Shown: positions 54,342 through 64,000, counted from the stretch's first letter. The stretch: DNA of 64,000 nt from Halobaculum sp. MBLA0143 (GCF_041361465.1 NZ_JBGKAC010000002.1:248001-312000); one strand, 5' to 3'. Program-made: numbers and translations. The notes: generated by a model not told the origin, from the sequence alone.

Positions 54342-57300
54342 CTACAGCCGCCGACGGAGCCGCGGGAGCCCCCGATCCATCTCCTCCCGAATCGCCACCA
54401 ACTCCGCCGCGGTGTAGCGCCGCCGTCGAACGACCCCACCACCGTTCTCCCCCGCAGCGTCGGTGAAACACAGCCGGAGTTCCACGTCCCGCCCGTCCTC
54501 ACGCTCGGCGAGCGCGGCGGCGTACACCCGCAGTTGCGGCCAGTGGGTCGCGGCCAAGTCGTCGACAGCGACCCCCTCGGTCGCGTCCGTCTTGTAGTCT
54601 AGGACGACGTACCGCTCGTCGGTCACGACCAGGAGGTCGATCTCGCCGACGATCCGGCCGGCGTCGAACCGGGCGGTCACCGGGAGCTCCGCGTGAACAC
54701 TCGCCGGATCGACCCGTTCCAACAGGCGTTCGCGGGTCGCCAGCCCGCGGTCGGCGTGTTCGAGGATCGCGTCCACGTCGGCGTCGGTCGGGTCGCCGAG
54801 TCCGGTCGCGCGCCGGCGGGCGCTCTCGCGCCACTCCTCCCGTGGCGGGCGGTGCTCCAGCAGTTCGTGGACGGCCGTGCCGCGGTCGTTGGCGGCGAGG
54901 CCGAACGCCGAGTCGGTGTCCACCACGTCGTCCCCCTCACTCCCCTCTCCTCTACCGCTCCGTTCCACTTCGGGCGCGACAGCCTCGGCGTACGCCGTCG
55001 CCGTCGTCGCAACGGGCGGCGGAGAGGGGTCGACGGGCGCGACGTCGCGGCGCGGCACAGCCTCCTCCACCGTCCCGAAGTCGTCCGACCGACGCTCGCG
55101 CCAGTCCGTCGCCGGCGCCGGCGGGACGCGAACGGTGTAGTCGGCGTCGCCGAGCGAGCGGGTGACGGCGCCGTCGGCCTGGAGTGCGCGGAGAGTGTCG
55201 GCCGTCGCCGCGGCACGGGCGTCCGCTGCGGCGTCGTCTTCTTCGGGCTCCCGGAGACTGCCGTCACCTAGGAGGAGCGGCGCGAGCCAGTCCCGCCAGC
55301 GCCGCGCGTCGGCGTGTGGCTTCGGGTCGTCGAGAGCGCCCGCGAGGGGAGCGTCGTCGCTGCTGCCGTTGTCGCCGCCTCTGTCGTCGCCGCCGCCCAC
55401 GTCGTCGACGGAGTGGTGCCCGGAAAGCAGGAGGTGATCCCGGGTTCGTGTGAGAGCGACGTACAACAGGCGTCGTTGCTCGGCACGTTCCCGCCGGCGG
55501 TCGCGTTCGCGCAGTCCACGGCGCGCCAACGTGCCGACGTGGTCGTAGCCGTCGCCCGGTGACGGCGCCTTGATCCCGACGAGCGGGACGGTTTCGGCGG
55601 TCGTGTCGCGGTCACCCGCTGTGCCGTCACCCGCTCCGCTGTCACCTGCTGTGGCCTCTGTCGCGTCCGCAGCGACCCGGTCGAGGTACAGCTTCCCGTC
55701 GTCGTCGACACTCGACCCGAACACGAACTCCCGGCCGACCTCGGGGACGACGACGACGGAGAACTCCAGCCCCTTCGCGGAGTGGATCGTCCGGAGTCGG
55801 ACGCCGTCGGCGTCGTCCGGCACGCTCGCCTGGTCGGCGTGGGTCTCGACCGCCCGACGGTCCCGCACCCGGGTGAGCAACGCCGCGAGCGTCACCGCGC
55901 CGCCGTCGGCCCAGTCGCGCACCTGTTCGCGGAACTGTTCGACGTTCGCCACGGCCTGCCGCGGGCGTTCGCCGGCCGCGAGCGCACCGAGGTAGCCCGT
56001 CTCCGTCGACACCCGCGAGAGGAACTGTCCCCACGAGGGCGTGTCGACGCCGCGCTCGGGTTCCCCGCCTCCATCACCGAGCGCCATCCGCTCGCGCCAG
56101 TCGGCGATCCGGTCGCCGGCGGCCGCGAGTTCGTCGGTGACTGCCGTCTCGGGCTCGTCCGAATCCCCCGTCTCGGAGTCTCCCCGCTCGCCAGCCCGGA
56201 TCGTCGCCCACAGCGACCCTTCACTCGCAGTCGGGGCCGCGAGGTCGTCGTCCGGGAGGCCGAACACGGGCGAGCGGAGGAGGCCGTACAGCGCGGTGTC
56301 GTCCGTCGGGTCCGCGAGCACCTCCAGCAGCCCGACGAGCGTCCGTACCTCCGGCGTCTGCCAGAAGCCCGTCCCGGACGCGACCGTGTACGGCACGTCG
56401 ACGGCGTCCAGTGCCCGCTCGTACGCCGGGAGCCGGGTTCTAGCCCGCAGCAACACGGTCACGTCTTCGGGTCTGGCCGGCCGTTCGTCGCCCGTCTCCG
56501 GGTCCTCGACGGTCGGCGGCGACGCGAGTAGCCGGCTCAGCCGTGCCGCGACCGCCGCCGCCTCCCGCGTCGCCGTGTCGCCCAAGAACGGGAGCGCGTT
56601 GCCGTCGTCGAGGAAGCCGTCGCCGTGGAACCCGGGAACGTCGTCGTCCGGAACGAACAGGTACTCGACGGAGCCCGGGCGGTCGGGCTCGTCGCTGTCT
56701 TCGCTGTCGTCGTCGTCACCCCGCTCGCCCGACAACGCCTGTGGCGCCGCCTCGAAGGCGGCGCGCTCGTCGCCGGCGGGCGCGAACACCCGCTCGAACG
56801 CCTCGTTGCAGAACGCCCGCGGCCCGTCCAGCGTCCGGAAGTTCCCCGACAGTTCGAGGTCGGCGTGGTCCGTCTCCGCGTCGCCCGCTCCGGTCGAACC
56901 CGCGTCACCCCCGTCGACCGCGTTCGCGTCCGCGAGCGTCGCCCGCGCGTCGCCGAAGGTGGTCACGTCGGCGCCACGGAAGCGGTAGATCGACTGCTTC
57001 TCGTCGCCGACGAGAAAGAGGTTGGTGTCGAACGTCGGCGTCGCGTCCGGGTGGCCGAGCGCTGCCGGGTCGGCGCCGGCGAGGAGTTGGATCAGCTCCC
57101 ACTGCTCGTCGTCCGTGTCCTGCATCTCGTCGACCATCACGTACTCGAACTGGTCGCAGACGGCCGCGCGGAACGCGGGCTCCTCGCGGAGGAGCGAGAC
57201 CGTGTCGGTGACGAGGTCGTCGAAGTCCAACGCCGTCCGGTCCCGTTTGCGGGCGTCGTACGCCGACAACACGCGGTCCGTCACCCGGGCGAGCGCTCGG

Positions 57301-58469
57301 AGGTACGGCGCCGCGTCGCCGTCCGCGTGGCGCCCGCCGACGAACGGGGTCTCCGCGGGGTCGAGACGGTCGATCAGCGTCTTCCCCGCCGTCTCCAACT
57401 GCTCTTGTGTCGCCTCGTGGGCGCTCCAGGTGCTCTTGGCCCCGCGGTAGTAGTGGACCGACCGTCCGGTGTACGGGTCGCCGTTTCCGGTCGTCAGCCT
57501 GTCACACAGCCTGTCGAGCGCGAGCTGCCAGTCGCGGCCCGACGCGGTGCCGTCGGCGACGTCGGTCTCCCGACAGACGGACTCGACCGTCCGGACGAAC
57601 TCCGCGCCGTCGTCCGAGTCGGGGTCGATCCCGAGCGCCGCGGGGTCGATGTCGGTGATCGTCGCCAGCGCCGACTGGACGGCGTCGTCGGTCAGTCGCG
57701 CCCGCGCCTCGGCGACCGAGACGGGGTACAGCGCCCGCCAGGCCGCGTCGGCGTGGGCACCGGCGTCGGCGTCCCGCCAGCGGTCGACCCACGCACGGCT
57801 CTCCGGCCGGGACTCCAACAGTCCGACGAGCACCGTCTCCAGCTCCGACCGACTCCAGAGACGGCCGAGTCGCGTCAGGTCGCCGTGTCGGTCGTCGTCG
57901 GGGTCGAGCATCTCCGTGACGCTCGTGCGGACCGTCTGGCGGGCCAACACTCCCGCGTCGCTCTCGTCTAGCGTCTCTGCCGAGGGGTTCACCCCCGCGG
58001 CGACGGCGAACTCCGACCGCAGCCTGGCACACGACTCGTGGATCGTGTGGACGTAGGCGTCGCCCATCGCGTCGGCGGCCGCCCGCCAGTGGTCGTAGTC
58101 GGCGCGGTCGGTGTCGGCACGCCCACCCGTGTCGCCGTCCCCCCTCCCGTCGCCCGCGATCGCCGCGTCGAGTTCGTCGTCGACGGCCGCCCGCACCCGT
58201 TCCCGGAGTTCGCCGGCGGCGTCGTTCGTGAACGTGATCGTCAGGATCTCCCGGGGGTCGACGCCGTCCCCGAGCAGCTTCAGGTACCGCCGGGTGAGTG
58301 TCGTCGTCTTCCCAGTGCCCGCGCCGGCCGTCACCGCGACGTGGGCCTCCGTCGCCGTCGCCGCACGTTGTTCGTCGGTCAGGCTGAACGGCTCCTCGCC
58401 GTCTCCCGTGCCTGTCGCCGCCGTCGTCTCGTCGGCGTCCGTCGCGCTCGCCGGATCGGAGTCGCTCAC
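54342..58469 (-). CDS. addA: UvrD-type helicase-nuclease (AddA-like)
   Basis: A 1,375-residue superfamily 1 helicase fused to a PD-(D/E)XK nuclease. TAGAGTGKTTTLTRRYLKLL is Walker A (about 48), VMVDEMQDTDDEQWEL the helicase motif II, LVGDEKQSIYRFRGAD motif III, and VRLRTIHSAKGLEFSVVVVP motif V. The C-terminus has VGEIDLLVVTDERYVVLDYK, the nuclease core. With the AddB-like protein, whose stop overlaps its start (58466-58469), it should resect double-strand DNA ends. AddAB-like pairs are uncommon in archaea but occur in haloarchaea. Several acidic Gly/Asp linkers are present. Confidence 0.92.
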   Translation of the reverse strand: MSDSDPASATDADETTAATGTGDGEEPFSLTDEQRAATATEAHVAVTAGAGTGKTTTLTRRYLKLLGDGVDPREILTITFTNDAAGELRERVRAAVDDELDAAIAGDGRGDGDTGGRADTDRADYDHWRAAADAMGDAYVHTIHESCARLRSEFAVAAGVNPSAETLDESDAGVLARQTVRTSVTEMLDPDDDRHGDLTRLGRLWSRSELETVLVGLLESRPESRAWVDRWRDADAGAHADAAWRALYPVSVAEARARLTDDAVQSALATITDIDPAALGIDPDSDDGAEFVRTVESVCRETDVADGTASGRDWQLALDRLCDRLTTGNGDPYTGRSVHYYRGAKSTWSAHEATQEQLETAGKTLIDRLDPAETPFVGGRHADGDAAPYLRALARVTDRVLSAYDARKRDRTALDFDDLVTDTVSLLREEPAFRAAVCDQFEYVMVDEMQDTDDEQWELIQLLAGADPAALGHPDATPTFDTNLFLVGDEKQSIYRFRGADVTTFGDARATLADANAVDGGDAGSTGAGDAETDHADLELSGNFRTLDGPRAFCNEAFERVFAPAGDERAAFEAAPQALSGERGDDDDSEDSDEPDRPGSVEYLFVPDDDVPGFHGDGFLDDGNALPFLGDTATREAAAVAARLSRLLASPPTVEDPETGDERPARPEDVTVLLRARTRLPAYERALDAVDVPYTVASGTGFWQTPEVRTLVGLLEVLADPTDDTALYGLLRSPVFGLPDDDLAAPTASEGSLWATIRAGERGDSETGDSDEPETAVTDELAAAGDRIADWRERMALGDGGGEPERGVDTPSWGQFLSRVSTETGYLGALAAGERPRQAVANVEQFREQVRDWADGGAVTLAALLTRVRDRRAVETHADQASVPDDADGVRLRTIHSAKGLEFSVVVVPEVGREFVFGSSVDDDGKLYLDRVAADATEATAGDSGAGDGTAGDRDTTAETVPLVGIKAPSPGDGYDHVGTLARRGLRERDRRRERAEQRRLLYVALTRTRDHLLLSGHHSVDDVGGGDDRGGDNGSSDDAPLAGALDDPKPHADARRWRDWLAPLLLGDGSLREPEEDDAAADARAAATADTLRALQADGAVTRSLGDADYTVRVPPAPATDWRERRSDDFGTVEEAVPRRDVAPVDPSPPPVATTATAYAEAVAPEVERSGRGEGSEGDDVVDTDSAFGLAANDRGTAVHELLEHRPPREEWRESARRRATGLGDPTDADVDAILEHADRGLATRERLLERVDPASVHAELPVTARFDAGRIVGEIDLLVVTDERYVVLDYKTDATEGVAVDDLAATHWPQLRVYAAALAEREDGRDVELRLCFTDAAGENGGGVVRRRRYTAAELVAIREEMDRGLPRLRRRL

Positions 58470-61400
58470 GACTCCTCACCCCCAATCTCGTCGTAGTAAC
58501 TCGTCGGACGCGCCGCCTGCGGGACGTAGTGCCCGGCGTCGTCGGCGGCCTCGGCCCGCTCGCGTCGCCGGTGGTGTCGCACCCCGCACACGTCCGCGAA
58601 CCGACAGTGGTCACAGCCGGCCGTGTCGGCGTCGAGCGTCGTCGTGTGGAACGCGCCGTCGGCGACGCTGTCGGCGACGTCCGCGACGCGCTCTGGGATC
58701 TCAGCGTCGAGGAACTGCTCGAACTCCGTCGCGTCGCCGCCGTTGCGGTAGATCGTCTCGAGGAGTGTCCGTTTTCGTCTGACCGTCGCCGGCGGCTCGA
58801 CCGTGTAGAAGCCGCCGTCCACCTCGTCGAGCGCGTCGCCGTACCGTCTGGTCAGTTCGCGCCGCGCCGCGACGGTGTAGATCGGCAGTTGGAAGTCGAT
58901 CCCTCCGAACGTCCGTTTCGTCGTCGGGTCGCTCGTCTTGTAGTCGTGGACCCGTCCGCCGACCGACTCGACGCCGGACTCGCCACCGTCTGTGTCGTCG
59001 ACCTCCACCGCGACACGGTCGACGCGCCCCCGGACCGCGACCGTTCGGCCGTCCGGCGCTTCGAGTTCGACGGCGTACGCGTCGTCGTCGCGTTCTGCAC
59101 CCGTCGGGGCGTCCGGGTCCGTCGTGAAGTCGAGCGGCGACTCCACCGCCAGCACGCGGTCGTCGTTGTCGAACTCTTCGTCGAGGAACCGGACGAAGAC
59201 CCCACGGTCCGTCCCCCGGTGAGGGTGGTCGTCGCCGTAGTGGTCGTTGGCCGCCGGCGTTGCGAGCCCGGCCAGCAGCGTCTCCAGCCACCGCGTGCCG
59301 AAGGCGTCGTCCGTCGGCGCGTCGAGCGTCGACAGCTCCGTCTCCGCGGCGTCCAGCAGTCGTCGCTCCAGGCTCGCGCGGTCGAACGTCGTCAGGTCGA
59401 CCGGGTCGCCGTCCGTCTCGACGAGGAGTCCGTCGAAGAAGCGTTCCAGCGTGTCGTGGACGAGCGTCCCGCGGTCGAGTGCCGTCGGCTCCAATGGGTA
59501 CTCCGGCTCCTCCGGTAGCCCCAGCACCCGGTCGGCGTAGTACCGGAAGCCACACCGCGCGTACGACCGCAGTCCGGTGGGGCTGAACGGCGCCGGGTCG
59601 TGGTGTGCCGCGACCGTCGCTGGGTCGACGTGGCCGTCGAACTCACCGAACCCGTCGCCGACCCGTCCGGCGAGACAGGCCGCCCCGCGCCGGACGTTCT
59701 CTGCCGTCGCGGACGACACCACCCCGTCCCTCACCGCCTCCGTCAGCGCCGTCTCGCGCGTCTCGCCGTCGTGGCCAGTCAGCGCACGCTGGAGGTCGCC
59801 CGCGCTCGCAATCGACGGCGTCGGGGGAACGGTGGAGTCGACGGGGTCGGTAGAGTCAGTAGGAGTAGCGGAGTCGACGGGGTCGGTAGAGTCGGTGGAA
59901 GTAGCGGAGTCGACGGGGTCGGTAGAGTCGGTGGAAGTAGCGGAGTCGACGGGGTCGGTAGAGTCAGTAGGAGTAGCGGAGTCGACGGGGTCGGTAGAGT
60001 CAGTGGGAGTAGCGGAGTCGACGGGGTCGGTAGAGTCAGTGGGAGTAGCGGAGTCGACGGGGTCGGTAGAGTCGGTGGAAGTAGCGGAGTCGACGGGAGC
60101 AGCGGGATCAGCGGAGTCGGCGGGCGACTCCGGGTCGAGCCCGGTCACTCGGGCGAGTTCCGTCAGGATCGGCGACGGGAGTCGTTCGTCTCCGTCCGTG
60201 CCGACCTCGGGGTGGCCGAGCGCCACCGTCTCTGCGGCGCCGACGAGCACGGCGAACTGGTAGCGAGCCCGGGCCTGGTGGTCCGTCGCCGTGACGCTCG
60301 GCAACGCCTCGAACGCCCGACGGAAGAACCGCGACCGACGGTCCTCCGGCGGGAACGCCGCCCGCGTCAGTCCGACGACGTGGAGGTGGTCGGACGACCG
60401 CCCGAGCGCGTCCTGCACCCCGACGATCTCGACTGTCCCCGGTCGCCCTCCGCCAGGTGCGACACGCAGCCCCTCCAGGGCGTCTGCGACCCGGCGGAGC
60501 GGGTCCGTCGCGTCCCCCGCAGCCTCCCTGGCGTCGCCGTCGTCGTCGGTACGCTCGCTGTCCGGGTCGCCGACGCGCCCGACGGCCGCGAGCGTGCGGT
60601 CGACGGCCGTTCGTGCGCCAGCCTCGTGGGTCCCGTCCGTCGTCGGTCGATCGTCGCCGACCGCGAGACCGACGTGTGCGAACAGTTCGCGGAGCCGCGC
60701 GACCGTCGCCTCACGCGAGGCGGTTCGGACCGCACGAACCCGGTCGAGCAACGCCGCGACGGCGGCGTCCGCCTCGGCGTCGAGTTCCGCACGGAGGTCG
60801 GCGAGCCCGTCCGTCGGGAGGCTGTCGACGACCGCGAGCAGCTCGTCGGCGTCGAGCGGGTGGTCGCCGGAGGAGTCGCCGTCCGGGTGACCGTCGGAGT
60901 CGTCGGTGGTGTCGCGGTAGTCGAGATCCACGGCCGGGTTGCTCGCCAGACTCGCCAGGTCGCGGGCCGTCGGCGACGACAGACAGCAGTCGACCAGGTC
61001 GATAGCGGCGCGACCGACGCAGGTCTGCCCCAGCGGCGGGCGCCCGGCGTCGGAGACGGGCACGCCGACGGCGTCGAAGGCGTCGGCGAGGCGGTCACGG
61101 TACGACAACAGCTCCGGGACGACGACGAGCACGTCCTCCGGTGCCGCGCCGTCGGCGATCTGCCGACGGACCCGTCGTGCGACCGCCCGTGACTCCGCCA
61201 TCGGCGTCGCCGCCGACTCCCAGCGTAGCCCGGACGGCACCGCGTCGTCGACGGTCGCCGTTCGAGTGAACGTTCGACCGACCGCCGTCGCCAGCGAGGG
61301 TGTGGCCGTGTCGGTAGGGTCGCTCGCGTCGGTGACGGTCGCGTCGCCGGCGCTGGTGTCGGTAGGGTCGCTCGCGTCGGTGGCGTCGGCACCGACGTGG

Positions 61401-62209
61401 ACGTGTTCGTCCGCCAGCGCCACGAGCGTCGTGTAAGTGTCGGCGACGTAGGCGTTCGCGCCGTCGAGCGACGCTGTCTCGTCGTCTCCCGGTTCGTCGT
61501 TCGTCGTCTCGTCGCCTCGGCGGTCCGGCGTCTCCGCGAGTGGGAGGGTGACGACGACGTCCGTCGTCGTCCGGGCCGCGAGACACTCCAAGAGGTCGAT
61601 CTGCGTGTCTGCGAGGTCGGTGTAGCCGGAGACGACCAGCGCGTCGGCGTCGACGAGCGCCTCGGGGTCGTCGGCGTCACAGACCGCCCGGTACGCCTCC
61701 GGGAGCGTGTACGACGCGGGCGCGGCCGACTGCTGGAGTGTCGCCGCCGTCTCGGCCACTCGCGAGAGCACCGTCGCCGTCCGGTCGTCGAGGTGTGTGT
61801 CGACGTGGTCTGCGAGTTCGGCCGGGTCGTCGTAGCCCGCAGCCGCGAGTTCCGACAACAGCTCTCGGACCTCCCGTCCGTGGGCGTGTGCCGCCGACAG
61901 CCCCGTCTCCGCTGCAACCGCCCGCAGCGCCCGGTCGATCGTCTGGCGCCGCGTCGGCGTGTCCAGCCGCGTCCCCGGGCCGCCAGCCCGCTCGTAGGCG
62001 TCACCCGCGAGCCGGTCTAGGTCCGTCACCCGCACCCGAAGGGGGTCGTGAGCCGCCGCCCAGGCGTCCGCGACGGCACCACTCTGCCCGCCGTCTGCCG
62101 CCGCGACGACGACTGACCCCGGCTCGTCGTCCGCGACGGCACTCGCCCGCTCGAACGCCCGTCGTTCGAGCGCCGTCGGGTCGACTCCCGTCAGAACTGT
62201 GACTGTCAC
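58466..62209 (-). CDS. addB: AddB-like Fe-S nuclease/helicase subunit
   Basis: A 1,247-residue partner of the AddA-like protein, starting at GTG 62209. The N-terminal helicase-like half has GVDPTALERRAFERASAVAD and VVGLTRAAFPPEDRRS. The C-terminal nuclease has FSPTGLRSYARCGFRYY and, near the end, GCDHCRFADVCGVRHH: together four Cys that would hold the iron-sulfur cluster as in AddB. The core VHDYKTSD is visible. A 12-residue repeat array interrupts the middle (59835-60086). It overlaps the AddA-like gene by 4 nt. Confidence 0.9.
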   Translation of the reverse strand: MTVTVLTGVDPTALERRAFERASAVADDEPGSVVVAAADGGQSGAVADAWAAAHDPLRVRVTDLDRLAGDAYERAGGPGTRLDTPTRRQTIDRALRAVAAETGLSAAHAHGREVRELLSELAAAGYDDPAELADHVDTHLDDRTATVLSRVAETAATLQQSAAPASYTLPEAYRAVCDADDPEALVDADALVVSGYTDLADTQIDLLECLAARTTTDVVVTLPLAETPDRRGDETTNDEPGDDETASLDGANAYVADTYTTLVALADEHVHVGADATDASDPTDTSAGDATVTDASDPTDTATPSLATAVGRTFTRTATVDDAVPSGLRWESAATPMAESRAVARRVRRQIADGAAPEDVLVVVPELLSYRDRLADAFDAVGVPVSDAGRPPLGQTCVGRAAIDLVDCCLSSPTARDLASLASNPAVDLDYRDTTDDSDGHPDGDSSGDHPLDADELLAVVDSLPTDGLADLRAELDAEADAAVAALLDRVRAVRTASREATVARLRELFAHVGLAVGDDRPTTDGTHEAGARTAVDRTLAAVGRVGDPDSERTDDDGDAREAAGDATDPLRRVADALEGLRVAPGGGRPGTVEIVGVQDALGRSSDHLHVVGLTRAAFPPEDRRSRFFRRAFEALPSVTATDHQARARYQFAVLVGAAETVALGHPEVGTDGDERLPSPILTELARVTGLDPESPADSADPAAPVDSATSTDSTDPVDSATPTDSTDPVDSATPTDSTDPVDSATPTDSTDPVDSATSTDSTDPVDSATSTDSTDPVDSATPTDSTDPVDSTVPPTPSIASAGDLQRALTGHDGETRETALTEAVRDGVVSSATAENVRRGAACLAGRVGDGFGEFDGHVDPATVAAHHDPAPFSPTGLRSYARCGFRYYADRVLGLPEEPEYPLEPTALDRGTLVHDTLERFFDGLLVETDGDPVDLTTFDRASLERRLLDAAETELSTLDAPTDDAFGTRWLETLLAGLATPAANDHYGDDHPHRGTDRGVFVRFLDEEFDNDDRVLAVESPLDFTTDPDAPTGAERDDDAYAVELEAPDGRTVAVRGRVDRVAVEVDDTDGGESGVESVGGRVHDYKTSDPTTKRTFGGIDFQLPIYTVAARRELTRRYGDALDEVDGGFYTVEPPATVRRKRTLLETIYRNGGDATEFEQFLDAEIPERVADVADSVADGAFHTTTLDADTAGCDHCRFADVCGVRHHRRRERAEAADDAGHYVPQAARPTSYYDEIGGEES
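59835..60086. repeat. 36-bp in-frame minisatellite (7 copies) in the AddB-like gene
   Basis: Units start at 59835, 59871, 59907, 59943, 59979, 60015 and 60051, with a partial copy at 60087. On the minus strand each encodes a variant of TDSTDPVDSATP. The two-letter changes between copies (CAGTAGGAG against CGGTGGAAG) are mixed along the array, as expected from unequal exchange. Confidence 0.95.
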
Positions 62210-62236
62210 ACCGCCCGTATCGTGAGAGGGCCACAT

Positions 62237-62538
62237 AGATGTACGCCTCGCGGTGCGGTGGGATCGGTGTGCCGGCCGGTCACACCCACCCGGCCCGCCG
62301 GCACCACACTGTTCGCCGTGTTCGCGTCCACTGTCTCCGTGTTCGCCGTCTCCCCGCTCCCCGTCACCGTCTCCCGGAGTAGACTAGCGGGGACTCGGCC
62401 GTCGCTGGTGGGTCCGCTCTCGAGGGTCGGACCCCGTTCGCGAGTGCCGGCGTCACAGCGGACGAGCGTCGGTGTGCTCCCGCGGGCGTGCCGCCGTCGA
62501 TTCGGAGCTTTCACACTGTCGCCGTCCGTACGTCGGTC
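62237..62538. other. Intergenic region
   Basis: About 300 bases between the divergent AddB-like and cupin genes. I see no credible gene or clear TATA box. It is as GC-rich as coding sequence. Confidence 0.5.
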
Positions 62539-63210
62539 GTGTCCACGATCACTACGGGCCGCACACTCGACGGCGACGGCGACCCGATTCCCGGGACGGG
62601 GTTCGAGGTGGAGCCGGGCTCCTGGCTGGCCGACCGGATCCGCGAGCGGGTCGGCCCGATCCAGTCACACCCGACACGATCGGTCTGGGGCGTGCCGGTC
62701 GCGGCCGACGGCGACACCGTCCGAACCGTCTCCGTCGTCGGCGGGGGGTACGGCGGGCCGCCGCCACACTACCACACGCAGAGCCGCGAGCGCTTCTCCG
62801 TCGAACGCGGCGAACTCACGCTCGAACTGGACGGTCGGGACCGGGTCGTCACCGCCGGCGAGACGGAGACCGTCGCCACCGGCGTCGAACACTCCTTCCG
62901 TGCCGACACGGACGACCGCGTGCTCGTCGTCACGGAGATCGACACCCCCGGGCGGCTCCGAGACGTGTTGCCGACGCTCGGCGGGCTGGCCCACGACGAC
63001 GACCGCGACCCGGAGCACCCGCTCCAACAGGCCGTGATCGCCGACCGACTCGCCGACAACACGGTGTTCACCGCCGCAGACGGTGGAGTCACCGGCCTCG
63101 CTACCGACCTGCTCGCGCCGCTGGGGCGCGCGGCGGGCTACCGCGCCGCCTACGCCGAGTACCGGACGCCGGCGTTCTGGCGGGCACACGTCGAACAGCC
63201 GTCGATCTGA
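62539..63210 (+). CDS. Cupin-domain protein (quercetinase-like size)
   Basis: A 223-residue protein with one cupin. GPPPHYHTQSRERFSVERGE is the first metal motif (His-x-His...Glu) and ATGVEHSFRADTD carries the second His. The C-terminal 80 residues are helical (RDVLPTLGGLAHDDD, GRAAGYRAAYAEYRTP). It is probably a metal-dependent enzyme or sensor; no substrate can be named. Start GTG 62539 is chosen because the frame upstream is not protein-like. Confidence 0.85.
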   Translation: MSTITTGRTLDGDGDPIPGTGFEVEPGSWLADRIRERVGPIQSHPTRSVWGVPVAADGDTVRTVSVVGGGYGGPPPHYHTQSRERFSVERGELTLELDGRDRVVTAGETETVATGVEHSFRADTDDRVLVVTEIDTPGRLRDVLPTLGGLAHDDDRDPEHPLQQAVIADRLADNTVFTAADGGVTGLATDLLAPLGRAAGYRAAYAEYRTPAFWRAHVEQPSI

Positions 63211-63238
63211 GGGGGTGTGCGCGTGTCACGACAGTGTC

Positions 63239-64000
63239 TCATACCGTCTGGATCGACAGTTCCTCCAACCGGTAGACAGACTCCACCCGCGCAGCCGTGT
63301 GCCAGTCGATCGTCGACCGGCCGGCGAACCCAACGGACGGTGTGACCTGGAGTCGGTACACCCGACCGGCGATGGCGTCGAACTCGGTCGTGATCCGTGT
63401 CGGGTCGAACGGATCCCCGAGGAATCCTCCCTCTGTCGGGTCACGTGGCTCTAGATCGATTGCCCAGTCGATCAGAACACGAGCGATCAGTCCGCCGACT
63501 AAGCCGAGGTAAGGTGCGACGAGGCGGTACGCCAGAAACTCTAACAACTGTTCGGCCACACTCGCCCCGGGCCCGCCGGTGCGGTGCTGGAGGTCCGGGT
63601 GTGTCTCGTGTGCCACCGCGCGGTCGCCGTCGAAGACCGCCAGGTTCGTCTCCGAACACAGGGCGTAGTCGCGGCCGTCCGTCGCTCTCGGAGCGTACTC
63701 GTAGCCGCCGTTGCCCCAGTAGGCCGCCGACAGTCGGTACGTCCCCGTCTCCGGCGCCCGCCAGTACGTCCGGAACGCACTCGCCGCGTTCATGCCCAGA
63801 CGACCGTCGCCGACGAGCGCGCCGTCCACCTCCAGGTGGGTCCTCGAGTTGGAGTCGAACGTCGCGCGGTTCGCCAACTCGTGTACCTCGTCGTCGCCCG
63901 TGATCCCACTCGACTGTGGCTCTGCCGGGAGTCCCGCCGTCTCCTGAATCGGGAGCCCGCCCGTCCTCGTGAGCGGGTCGTACCGACGCGGTGTCGCCGT
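63239..64000 (-). CDS. Partial gene running off the right edge, unknown protein
   Basis: At least 254 residues of one frame; the 5' end lies outside the window. It contains FRTYWRAPETGTYRLSAAYW and GRVYRLQVTPSVGFAGRST, beta-rich segments that look like carbohydrate-binding or secreted lectin-like domains, and between them a hydrophobic helix VAPYLGLVGGLIARVLIDWA. The C-terminus is ELSIQTV. No family is firm. A TTG at 63877 is only an internal codon. Confidence 0.6.
   Translation of the reverse strand, partial: TATPRRYDPLTRTGGLPIQETAGLPAEPQSSGITGDDEVHELANRATFDSNSRTHLEVDGALVGDGRLGMNAASAFRTYWRAPETGTYRLSAAYWGNGGYEYAPRATDGRDYALCSETNLAVFDGDRAVAHETHPDLQHRTGGPGASVAEQLLEFLAYRLVAPYLGLVGGLIARVLIDWAIDLEPRDPTEGGFLGDPFDPTRITTEFDAIAGRVYRLQVTPSVGFAGRSTIDWHTAARVESVYRLEELSIQTV

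Noticed and set aside
62209-62236. Nine-codon upstream extension of the AddB-like protein
   Set aside because: The GTG at 62209 gives the typical start TVTVLTGVD; the extra residues add nothing family-like.

Overview
This is a high-GC, acidic-proteome haloarchaeal (class Halobacteria) chromosome segment. The signs are strongly Asp/Glu-rich proteins, Tat and lipobox signal peptides of haloarchaeal type, haloarchaeal-type TATA boxes 25-35 nt upstream of start codons (leaderless transcripts), an I-B-like CRISPR repeat, and cobalamin genes CbiP and CobB/CbiA. I saw no rRNA or tRNA gene.

Layout. 1-2.5 kb: the trailer end of a CRISPR array running into gene debris, plus one intact cupin gene. 2.7-15.2 kb: a giant PAS/GAF sensor kinase with a frayed 3' end, a cytochrome P450, an SDH/FRD-type flavoprotein, a vanadium-haloperoxidase-family protein and a chemotaxis transducer. 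15.3-32.5 kb: the centrepiece. A compact operon encodes acyl carrier protein (ACP), ketosynthase, holo-ACP synthase, malonyl transferase and ketoreductase, followed by an MDR oxidoreductase. Next come an ABC exporter, five small Cys-bearing precursor peptides each with its own promoter, and a full-length LanM lanthipeptide synthetase. A GNAT acyltransferase, an MmpL/RND exporter, a luciferase-like monooxygenase and a second ketosynthase complete the block. ACP-dependent acyl synthesis is rare in archaea. Lying beside a LanM, a GNAT and two exporters, it suggests a hybrid lipo-lanthipeptide (or co-produced lipid and lanthipeptide) pathway.

32.6-47 kb: lipoproteins, a phospholipase C/S1-P1-like Tat protein, a second ABC-2 exporter paralogous to the first, CbiP and CobB. 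There is also a membrane-protein plus beta-propeller module, of which a deleted copy lies beside the CRISPR array, and an HTH regulator whose frame is broken by a 41-bp tandem repeat. 47-53 kb: an accessory, partly lower-GC island with a DNA glycosylase, a long prokaryotic Argonaute with a complete DEDD tetrad, a wrecked ATPase gene and a two-repeat mini-CRISPR. 53-62 kb: an AddA/AddB-like helicase-nuclease pair with small companions. 62.5-64 kb: a cupin and a gene that runs off the right edge.

Recurring oddities are in-frame minisatellites inside otherwise normal genes (kinase, CbiP, AddB-like) and an unusual number of single frameshifts. The frameshifts may be real decay or uncorrected indels in the assembly; sequence alone cannot decide.
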